A stretch of 64,000 nt of DNA from Echria macrotheca (taxonomy: Eukaryota > Ascomycota > Sordariomycetes > Sordariales > Schizotheciaceae), in the NCBI GenBank assembly GCA_030411725.1, contig MU839838.1, positions 1,116,001 through 1,180,000 on the forward strand. The letters are read 5' to 3'. Each line of letters opens with the position of its first letter. Position 1 is the stretch's first letter. The notes under the pieces were generated by a model. It was not told the origin of the DNA, did no database searches, and saw only the letters and a program-made list of their open reading frames with translations. The translations under genes and the position numbers were made by a program. Positions 45,591-55,315 of this stretch are shown here, in pieces.

Positions 45591-46379
45591 GATGAGGGAA
45601 TCATTGCTTGTGTCTGTGATTGGACATCAATGGGAAGTTCGTTATAAAACAGAGGATTATGTTGGGGGACGAAGAAGACAAAAAGAAATCCACAAGGGTG
45701 TGGCCGAGGAAATTGAGCCCACCACTCCCTTTTCTTTTCTTTTTTTTTGTTCATCAACCAGCATTCGCCAGACTTCAGCAGGAACGATATTTAGTTCTCG
45801 AACCTTTTCGATAATCTAAGGATCCAGATACAAGTTTATTATCGTTCGGGTGATTTTTGACCCACACCTGTACCGAAACTCGACAGGAGCGGAAGAGAGG
45901 CGGAAGTGCCCCGGAACTTTGCAGCGGACCGTTTCCCGTCTCTGTTCCGCCCATGTCGAGTCTTACTCACCTGCTCCTCTTGGATCTTACGGGGATGGTG
46001 GTACACAACTGTTGCCACTGGCTTTCCGACTCCCACCCGTTCCATTTTGTCCCACCTCCTCTTCTATGGCGGCGAAAAGCTCGGTATCTTCCGTATCCTC
46101 AGACACTAGACCGCCCGCCGATTCGACGAGGCCCTTGCGCCAGGCGCAGGCGTATTTATGATCACAGAGGCACAACTTTTCCATTGACAAGATACCTACA
46201 TAGAATACCGGTGGTGAAGACCTCGGAGTCAAGCTAGATATGTGTGTATTTGGAAGTCTGCGATGATCGTGTATTAATTTCCTCTCCCCGCTGCCATCCA
46301 CTATGAAACCTCACGAATCCACAACCTGATACAATCTGTGATATGCCTAGGAAGGCTCCCGAGAATCCCCGGTAAGATC
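45591..46379. other. Intergenic region
   Basis: About 790 bp between tRNA-Val and the C2H2 gene's stop. Nothing supported. Confidence 0.4.
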
Positions 46380-47549
46380 TCACCCACCACGTTTACACAG
46401 CGCTATTACGTCTGCCTTGGTGCTCTTAATCCCGTGCTGACCTCTCAGATGCCTCATCATATTGTCAGCCCTTTTAGCACTGCCTGGGCACTCCGCGACA
46501 TAACAACGGAACGAAGACTTTGCCTGGTGCGCATCCTCCTCGTGCCGTTCCTGATCTCGGAGCTGCGAGAAGCCGTTAGTTCCCGTGTATTTGCAGCCAG
46601 GAAATCGGCATTTGTACGGGAGATCGTGACGTTTCAAGTGTTTGCTGTGGATATTTATCAGCCTTGTCTCAAAGAAAGGGGTACTGGGTGGGAATGGGGA
46701 TGTGGAATCGAGTCATTCTTCGGTATGTGCATGAATAACAGGACGGCATTTTTCCAGCGTTGGAAGGAGGACGAGAACGTACTTGTAATCGCACATGCGA
46801 TCACACGTCTCGGGCTTAGAAGCACAGGCGCCTTCCCGGCAGGTCAACGGCTCAGGTGCAGAGGTCTGTGGCAGCGATGATGGGATGGGAGCTGTGGTCA
46901 AGAACGGTGGATCCATTGTTGCTGTGGTTGGCGGAGCTGGCAAAAGGGGCGGCAAACGAGCGTGGATATGACTTTGTTGATGATAGGGGGATTGTTGAGG
47001 AAAACCAGAAGGACGAAACGACGAATAAGAGGAGCTAGACTGGGGCGCCAGAGCCTGGACCGTCACCGTCGCCGGAGTTGATCCAGACTCACCACGCCAC
47101 GGTACTGATCGGTCCATCTAAAGCGGACAGACCCAGCTGCTCATATGTGCCGAGGCATCTTGGTTTCCAACAAGCATATTGGTCCTGGAACTGACGCTGT
47201 GATCGGTCCCACTACCCGGGAATGAATCCATAGGCTCGATGGACGCCACAGCGTTGGATGGCCACGCCGTTTCGGAACTACGGGGGAGGATTATGTCCTG
47301 TGGGTCCACGGTGAATGGGACTTCTGAAGGGTTGCGACCTGGGGGCAGGGTTAAAATCTGCACAACATAGATGAATATAGTGGCTGAACCCACCGGAGAC
47401 CGCATTCAGTCCGTCGTCTGCGTATGGACCTGGGGTGCCACCGTCTTTGCCGCCATCAGTGTCACTGCCGTGGCATGAAGGGGTGTTTTCGTCTTACCGT
47501 AACTCCACCACTGAATGTCTGTGTCGCCATCGGCTGGATCATCTTCCAT
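46380..47549 (-). CDS. C2H2-type zinc-finger protein (five exons)
   Basis: Proposed exons: 47498-47549, 47394-47444, 47172-47323, 46783-47117 and 46380-46644, 284 residues from ATG 47549 (MEDDPADGDTDIQWW). The N-terminal half is acidic and Ser/Pro-rich. The C-terminal half has a Cys/His cluster (CDRMCDYNKHLKRH, created by the last splice) and two fingers (CRFPGCKYTG...H, CYVAECPGSAKRADNMMRHL). Probably a transcription factor. Weak points: the third intron (47118-47171) has a poor donor (GTTGGA) and is invoked to remove an in-frame TAG; otherwise the gene would be cut there or start at ATG 47117. A longer N-terminus from ATG 47681 is possible. Confidence 0.6.
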
Positions 47550-48157
47550 CGTGGGTAGGGATGTGTGCTGTCTGTCCAAGGATACTGAGGAGATGAACAA
47601 GAAGCTGATGTTGAAGGCAGTGAGGCCCACGGCAGATTTGGTAGGCCTCCCCCTTTCATTTAAATAAGTAGAGGGACGCATTTGAGACACTGCTGTGAGA
47701 AGTACCTAGGTATCTGAAGATAGACTCCCAACAGTCTGTTGCCCACCTGGGCACTGGGATCCAGACTGCAGAGTCCAAAGCGTGGAGACTCGTGTTATTC
47801 CCGAACAATTGGGCCAATGAGGTTTCTTGCTGCCGTGAGGCCTACAACTGAAGGTATAAGACTGGTCCACGAGTTATCCGCAGTCGTTGCCCGTTATCTT
47901 GTGTGACTTGGCTGAGAGGTTTGAGTGGCTGCTAGCCCGTGAGCTGTGACTTTGTTCCAATCAACCGCTTTCCCACCAAAGTCCAGCGAATTGGCAATGC
48001 AGCGATGGTAGGCCTCCCGCATGTACCCCGTCCAAGGATTAGGCATCGACTTCAGCCCATGATTTCAGCCCGGCAAGTCGGTCGCCAAGATCAAACTCCG
48101 GAGATCTTCAACTCATCAATGCTGCCACCATCTTCAAGAGTGTGACCAAGTGAAACC
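47550..48157. other. Divergent promoter region with TACCTAGGTA
   Basis: 600 bp between the C2H2 gene (minus) and the deaminase gene (plus). A perfect TACCTAGGTA palindrome is at 47703-47712. Confidence 0.45.
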
Positions 48158-49904
48158 ATGTCGGTTCTCGATATTCCCGGCGAGATTGTGCCGCTCGACA
48201 AGGAGCAACAAGGCAAGCTACGCAGAGATTTCCACCCGGCAGAGCTGCTGCTCGTGTGTCTCAACCAGATCTGCCCGCGAGGTCCTCAGCAGAAACCGGC
48301 CGACTCACCCCCCAATCCAAACCAGTCGTCCGAGGAGCTGTTCCACACGCTCCTGAACAAGCTCTCCCAGGTCCTTGACTTCGAATCGAAAGGGAATACC
48401 ATCACGTCCATGACAGTCGTCAAGTATGAAGAGAAGTTTACCTATGTCTTCGCCTCTAACCAGAGGAAAACACCTGCTCTCAAGAAAGCGCGGGAGGGCC
48501 TCTCCGAGATCCTCAACATCCTCAAGTCGAATCTCGAGGCATCGTCCAAAGAGCCAGATACTGTTATCGAGGAAAGACTGATGCATAAAATCCTCTGGTG
48601 GAACCATGTCCGCGTGCGGTCTTACCTACAGTTTCTCTCCAAAGAGCTGCAACGATGCATGGAAAGGTGTGATAGCACACCGGACGCCACAGCAGCTAAG
48701 GAGGGACTCGCCAAGCTCGCACAGAGCCTGCCCGACTTGACCGACAGCAAAGAGAAATCAGACGCCTGTGGGATCCCCTGGGCCGCATGACCGCTTCTTC
48801 GACTAACATGAGAGACAGATATCCAAGCCACGGCCAGATGCATCCAAGCCATCCAAGCGAACCGCAACACGCCCCTGCAGAAATACATCTCTGCCCGCTC
48901 CGCGGATGACCACAACAAGCTAATCAAGGGCGGCAGCTGGTCCAACCTGCAGCACGTCGCCGGCCGTCTCCTATCATACCGATACGCCGTCGAGGTGCTC
49001 GTGCACGCACACCACACGTGGGCCGAGACCGACCTCTTCCGCGACTTCGAGATCAAGTCCGTCCGCTCCAGCGAGCCGTACCCCGCCGAGGCCAATCTGC
49101 TCAACGCGGTCCCCGAGACGGCCGATCTGATCCTCAACCGCGCTCCGGGGAGCGACAAGAACCGGCAGGCGCTCAAGAAGAACGCCGCGGATCTCGAGAA
49201 ATACGAGCTCAACAAACATCTCGAGCAGCTCTGGGCGGCGAAAGCCCAGGAGGGAATGCGTCCCATCGTCCATTGCGAGATTCTGCTGCACTCGTGGCTT
49301 CTCTCGACCGATGGCGGTGTCCAGTCGCATCGTTTCTTTCAGGGTTGGCGATACATTGTATGTTCTCCCCTTTCCCTACCTATGTTCTTCCCTTTTCCCA
49401 TTATCCCACAGCAGCCGCCGCTCGTCTCGTGAGCGTCCCGTCGAAACCATCCCTGCTCCAAATCCTGTCAACCCCCCCAAACACGAATACCTCAAAAAAC
49501 AACTCGCTAAGACCACATGCAACAAATAGGGCACATCAAAACCCCTCTGCCGCATGTGCACCGAGTACTTCACCGCCATCTCGACACCCGTCCAGTTCCG
49601 CGCCGGCCACCCGAATTCGTACCTCAACTTCCGGCTGCCGGACCCGTACGTCTCGCCCAAACAGAATGGCAAGGTGCAGAGGCAGAAGGAGGCGCGGCAG
49701 CGGTGGTGCGAGGATCTGGGCAAGATGAAGGGGCGCGTGTATGCGTCTGTCGCAAAGGTGCTGGAGGAAAAAGTGGCTGAGTGGAAGCGGTTTGATTCGA
49801 ATACGTATACGGATAGGGTGAAGAGTGTTAATGGAGATGGAGGGGCAGGAGATGTCGGGCTTTTGGCGCGGTTCTTGGGGGGTGTTAATATCAAGGGGAC
49901 TTGA
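48158..49904 (+). CDS. OTT_1508-like deaminase-fold protein
   Basis: Member of the cytidine-deaminase-like superfamily, resembling the OTT_1508 group; substrate unknown. Exons 48158-48767, 48819-49357 and 49530-49904 (introns 51 and 172 bp) give 507 residues. The N-terminal 330 residues are helical and fungal-specific (LHTLLNKLSQVLDF, LMHKILWWNHVRVRSYLQFL). The catalytic motifs lie on either side of the last intron: HCE at 355-357 (PIVHCEILLHSWLL) and CRMC at 390-393 (IGTSKPLCRMCTEYF), fitting zinc-bound His/Cys/Cys with a proton-shuttling Glu. A motif FRAGHPNSYLNFRLPD follows. In bacterial relatives such domains are effectors; in fungi the role is not established. Confidence 0.8.
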
Positions 49905-51289
49905 TGGGGGGGATGACTGAGTGTCGGGTCTTTGCTTGATTTCTGGTGGTTTCCCGGTCGTTGAGGAAGTGGTGTTCAGTCCTGCCGCACAGCTCGATGG
50001 GTGACATGAAAAGGGGTACTCTTGTATTCTGTTCGGTCTGTACCTAATTTCTGACAGCAAATCTAACTACCTAGGTACTGGGTTCATCGGCGCCCTTGCC
50101 CCTCGGCTTCATCTTATTGTTGACCTGGAGTAAGACGATACCGGTTCGTAGGTATCTAGGTACATGGGTAACAACTGTCCTATGACGGGAGACAAGAGCT
50201 CAGGGGCGTATCTGTTATATGAGTCAACCTTTTTGCACCCTTGGACCAAAGAAATGTCGGGCAAGCCAGAGACGTCATCACGTCAAGGACCGAAGTCCCG
50301 CCTCCTGCTCCTTTGTACGGAACGGAACCAGCTATGTAGATTATTTTCCTGAACTTCATTGACAATTCGGAGGAACTGTCAATTTCGACATCTCTCCTCT
50401 AGCTCCCGTGGAACGACAGCAAAGACCCCCCCCGACCCCCCCCTTCATCGCCTCCTTTCCCTGCACCATGGCCTGATTCACAGTCCTCATCGCGACCTTT
50501 TTCCCTCCCAATCCCCTCATTCCGCCCACTTACCTACCCAACATCCCCCCCCCCCCTCCACTTATTCATTTCCCCATCCGGCTTCCGCAGCCGTGGCCCT
50601 GATTCCAACCTTCGTTGTAGGCGTGCCCAATTGTGCACATCAAGCATCTCCGCCAAGGCACCGCACGAGCTGGCCGAGCCAGTTCTGTGTGTCGGTGGAG
50701 TCCCTGAGGCTCCAGACAAACGATCTAATATGCCTTTACCTGATGTACCTCGACCAGGCTACCTCTCTGATCAGGAAATAAGGCACCAGATCCACGTGGG
50801 GAACCCATCCCAACTGCCATCTGGGCCGAAAGCCGCATACAAATATCGAAACGCCGCATTTTCGCATTCAGCCGGACCAAAGACAACACAGAAGGGCCGG
50901 CACAGTGCGCAAAACGCTGCAGAGTGCTGACATTGGGCGACTCTGAGCCGCGGGGCTGATGATGCGCTATGGCTTGAAGCTATACTTATTCTGGCAACGC
51001 CCACTTCTCTGATCAGCCATTCGTTCGAGTCCTCCGATTGTGCTGGTCCTACCTGATGCGGCTCCGCGGCAGCTGCGCTTAAGGGGCCTGACCGCGAGTT
51101 GTCTTGGGCATCAACAGACAAACCCCGCTCTTATCACTCATAATTGCACTTTTGCGGCTCAGCAGAAGAGATTTCAGGATGAATCCAAGGGCTATAAGTA
51201 TTTGTGCACTCGCGATAAAATTCCAGAGACAACTTAAACTTTCACTCATACATTTCTGGTTCCAAGATCATTAGCATCAATAAGGCATC
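49905..51289. other. Intergenic region with TACCTAGGTA
   Basis: 1.4 kb; poly-C runs at about 50427-50448 and 50546-50560, and a perfect TACCTAGGTA at 50068-50077. No gene supported. Confidence 0.4.
51193..51200 (+). promoter_or_regulatory. TATA-like element of the small gene at 51290
   Basis: TATAAGTA lies about 97 bp upstream of the ATG at 51290. Confidence 0.4.
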
Positions 51290-51711
51290 ATGGCGAAGAA
51301 CGATAAATCGACTTCTCGCGAAGAGAAGAAGCCCAGGAAGTATGTCCCTCGTGCCGAGGATTGGCCGAAGGATATTGCCAAAGTGCCAGGTTTTATCAGA
51401 GAAAACAAAGTCCTCATGCCGAACTGGCAGCAGTCAGGAAGCGTCACCGCCCCTGTGGACCTGTGTAAGATGGGTCGAGTAGCAGGCTCGGTATGTAAAA
51501 CACTGTCTTGTTATTATTACCTACTCAACGTGTTCTTAACACCCTCTCTTCATCTCCACACCGATAGGTTCTTGCAGATAGATTGGAGTACCAACTAGCA
51601 GCGGGCAAGCAGGGCGCCAAGGAACCAAGCAACAGGGAGCGCACCGATGAGTGGAATCGCGCTCACGACGAGGATCTCGAGGCATACCGCGCGGCCAGAT
51701 CCGCTGCTTGA
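51290..51711 (+). CDS. Small charged hypothetical protein
   Basis: Exons 51290-51490 and 51568-51711 (77-bp intron with GTATGT donor) give 114 residues. The protein is hydrophilic: a basic Lys/Arg-rich N-terminus (MAKNDKSTSREEKKPRKY), a middle with Trp and Pro (VLMPNWQQSGSV) and an acidic Glu/Asp/Arg helix at the end (EWNRAHDEDLEAYRAARSAA). No signal peptide, membrane span or recognised domain. The gene converges with the caspase-like gene. The TATA-like element and good splice sites support a real gene. Confidence 0.65.
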
Positions 51712-52449
51712 GCACCCAGCCCATCCCCCGATCATGAGCCCCAGCAGAGCAACGATGACGATGTTCCGGGAGATTGCTCTGACGAAGACGAGACAAATTA
51801 GCTCCAAACATGACAACCGTAGCGTGGGACATGGGATACTAAGAGTGATGGTTGGAAGCGTTAGGATTCTCAGATGAAGTCTGGTGTTCGCAGAAATAGA
51901 TTGCCAGTAGTGCCCTGAAATGTTGAGTGATGGCATACGTCAAAGACGTTCCCACGGTGCTGGTGCTGGTGCTGCTTTGAATGCCATTTGGGCTGTGTGC
52001 GGGGTGGAACGCCGTAGGTGACGCTGGGGACAAGAAGCAGGAACCCGATCGCGCGCGTGTCCCCGTGCTTGTGCCGCCTTGCGGTGGCGGTGGCGGGGGC
52101 TTCCCCGGAGGGTGGCCAGAGAGGAGAGGAAGAAGGGAAGCTGTTGCACGAGGCACTTGAGACCATTGCGCCTCTTACGACAGGGTTCGATTCGGTTGTT
52201 AGTGCCGCTGGTGCACCGGCAGAGGGCACCGAGGTCGGCATGGCGACTGCGTTGGAGAGCTATTTGGTGATGAAAGTTTGAGGTAGGGCGTTTGTACTAA
52301 GTTACCTATGCTCAGATTCGCAGACAACACAGGTTGTATAGATCTATACGCGTAAAAATAGGGCTCTGCGTAGGTAGGTACATTATCTCCCTCCTTTGAG
52401 CGCCGTAGAACATTCTCGGCACGGGCAACATACCAGACACTATCCGCCG
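51712..52449. other. Convergent intergenic region
   Basis: 740 bp. Minus-strand frames of 105-123 codons at 51839-52241 are His/Pro/Ser-rich without a domain and are not called. Confidence 0.4.
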
Positions 52450-53685
52450 TCACGGCAACATAATGCCCCCGTCGATATCTCTCAACCAGCCCCGGACTGG
52501 CGGGCTGACGTTCTGCCGCCAGCTCATGGTGTTCCACACGCAGTAGTACAGGTCGTAGGTCGACACGGGGCCTTTGGGGAGGGCGGATAGTACATAGCAC
52601 AGGTCGGCCGTCATCTCGCCGCCCGATGCGCCCATCCGATGGCACGACGCTAGGAGCTCCGTCGCGTGCTTCGGCCCTCGATGCGCCTGCCCGTCCTGCG
52701 CTGTCTTGTAGGCCATGCTGTCCGGCATCTCGGCGGCCCCCGCGTGGCAGCAGTCCAGCACAAAGAAGACCGGTAGCTCGTCGCCGCTCATCAGCGTCGG
52801 CGCCAGGTCCCACCAGCGCCAATGGCCCTCGAAGCCGTGCGGCTCGCCGTGGCTGTGTAGGTAGATAGGGGGTTAGTGCTGCTGGGCGCTTGTGTCCGAC
52901 AGTGAGGGCTGGCAACGTAGCAACGTACCTGGACAAGCTCAACACCCCGGTATACGGATTGAAGTTGCCGTGAGAATGGTGGAACACGGTCAGCACCACC
53001 TTGCAGCCGTACCGCCGCTCGTCCTCCTGCGCTAGCCGGGCCGCCACCTGGTACGCACATCGGACCTGATCGCTGACGTCGGCTCCCCGGTGCTGAGGGG
53101 TCAGCTCGGCCGTGATCGTGGTCCACTTGCGTATTTCCAGGAACGTCTTTTTCACCTCGGCTGCCTCTCGGCGGTAGTCGCGGATGTCCGAGTCGCGCCA
53201 CGTCAGAATCAGCGCGTACCCGAGCGCGGGGCGTTGGAGCTTGTTTGGCTTGGCATGTAGGATGCTATTCCCCTTGTCGTCGAGTCCAAGCAGCTCGTGG
53301 TTGCTGATAAGATGTGTTCAGCCCCCTTACTCACAATTGCCCTTACTGACAATTGGAAAACATCGAGTAGAGCACTTACAGTGTGGCAGCTTCCACATCT
53401 AAGAGGAGATCCTCGGGTAGCCTCTCTTCATGGCCAAGCTTCTCGGGTTGCTTTCTTTTGACATGGCTACTTTCATGGCCACCCAGGGCGCCGCTGCTGT
53501 CCTTGTAATGATATCCCGTCTAGCACCGTTAGCCACGTTACGGGACTTGCTGGGAATGGAGAAGAAAGTACCTCGTAATGGGTTTGTGTATAATTATTAT
53601 ATTGTGATTCGGAATGCAACTCTAATTTGGGTTGACTAAAAACTTGTCTGTTGTTGCGGTGATGTTGGCAAACACACGGTCCCAT
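52450..53685 (-). CDS. Stand-alone caspase-like (peptidase C14) protein
   Basis: Cysteine protease of the caspase/metacaspase fold. Proposed exons 53572-53685, 53380-53519, 52929-53303 and 52450-52852 (introns 52, 76 and 76 bp) give 343 residues. The core begins ALGYALILTWRDSDI, continues KKTFLEIRKW, and carries the His motif SHGEPHG (H211) and the nucleophile motif VLDCCHAG (probably C245); the end PVRGWLRDIDGGIMLP matches the close of such domains. The His motif is created by splicing, so no single open frame holds both residues. There is no zinc finger or Pro-rich prodomain as in classical metacaspases. Caspase-like domains are known execution modules of fungal STAND proteins; here it is free-standing. 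Exon 1 and the start (ATG 53685) are less certain. Confidence 0.75.
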
Positions 53686-55315
53686 CGATTTTTAAGTGTG
53701 TGTTGTGTATTCAATAGCTCTGACGTTGAAGTTTGCCCTTGTGAGATTGACACAAAACAAGAAGGAAAAGCGATTTGTGACAAAATGCACGGTGGATATA
53801 AAGCCCCGAATTTCTGAGACGTGGCCGGGCACTCGGCCTGAACGAGTCTCCCTGCCGGGCAGTTGAACCTATTTCTATACTTGTTCCAGTCCAACGCCAA
53901 TGCGGCAAGAAATACCGCAGATGCTTTGCAGTTATTTTCAGCGCACTGCTAGCGTCGAACCAAAGGAAAGCCGGAGCCATCTTGCGCAGTTGCTAGGACC
54001 CGTCATACTAATCAACATAGGCCCTCATCCCCATACGGCAGATCCTGGGTTAAGACTTTCAGAAAGCAAGACCTGATCTGGGATTCAGTCATCCTCCCTT
54101 TATATCTGTCGAAAAGGGCGTGTACCATCTACGCAGTGGTTCGTTGCCCTGGTTGGCAAGCGTGGTGACTATACTGTGGATCGCCACAATTCTGGTGATC
54201 TCGTTCATGCACGTAGAGACGCACAAACGATGACTCTCTGGCTCAGCGCAAAGTGATAGCCGCCGTAATCTAGTGGATAGCTACCTGCATAACCTACCTA
54301 GCTTGTCACCCGCCTGCGGTAGCTCCAAACACAGACGCCGCGCGTTCTATCGCCACAGTTGCTCTTTGGGGTCCGGGCATTTGCCATTATCGTATGCGGC
54401 GCTGGTCTCCGCCAGACTCAGCAATCCCGTAGCGCATACCGAGCTGCAGGCTAACACCGGAAAAGAACCTTCCCTGATGGTTAGCTGGCGTGGCTGGTAG
54501 ACTGCCTCTGGTGGTTCTTTCCTGCACCGGACAGCGCAGAGCGATGAAGATGATCGAACGATCCAGAAACAGCCACCCAGACTCTTTTCTTGGAAACCAC
54601 CTACCAGAAACTTTCCAAGGCGCTATTATGGTAGCTCGACATCCACAGATCCATTGTGTGTGGGTCGCGTTCACTCTGCATCATCCAAGATGACAAAAAA
54701 GACTAGGTAGCCGGTTAGAGTCGGGCAGCATGTGCATGTACGGGAGTTCTTACCTCACAATCTCGGGTTAGGTACATCAGCAGCTGATTGCTCCGAAGGG
54801 CTCTTCTTGAGAAACACCACGCTCCACATTGTCAGAGTTTTTGGCCAATCTCGCTTTCATCAGCCATTCGAGGTGTTCGGATCGAAGGAACAAGTGCCCC
54901 AAGATGTCGAGCACAACGCCGACGGAGGTTTTATTGACTGGCCAGTTGCCGAATTCACCTTACAGCACGGAGACGACACCTCTCTGGTTCTGGTGGCCCT
55001 AGAGGCAACATTGGTCACCATGGGAGCAAATCAACCAGTACGGTAGATACGAAATGTTCCCCATAGGCCAGGGGAATCTGGTCGTGATTTCGGTCTCCTC
55101 AAGGGTCTCTCATCACGGCAAGCAACCGTCCAGTATCTCCGATCCACACCAGGAAGCAGCAGGTTGGAATTTTACCTTGGACTTCTCGACCGGCTTTTGG
55201 TTTTCGAAATCCATGACCATACTGGCTCCCATGATATATAGCACCGTACCGTTTCTCGTCATAGGCGCCGTCACCAGACTTTACTCAGGTCCTTATATTT
55301 CCTGACTACCTAATA
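53686..55315. other. Long intergenic region
   Basis: 1.6 kb. Both strands around 54730-55305 have open, protein-like but fragmentary frames (for example plus 54732-55046 and 55054-55305; a possible short two-exon reading on minus). I cannot choose between them and call none. Confidence 0.35.

Noticed and set aside
52199..53155. Continuous minus-strand frame of 318 codons across the caspase-like gene
   Set aside because: It reads through an intron and then leaves the real frame, losing the SHGEPHG and DCCHAG motifs; the spliced model is better.
54732..55305. Plus-strand frames between the caspase-like and ankyrin-deaminase genes
   Set aside because: Protein-like stretches in two frames on plus and also on minus; no start, splice or domain evidence to choose one.
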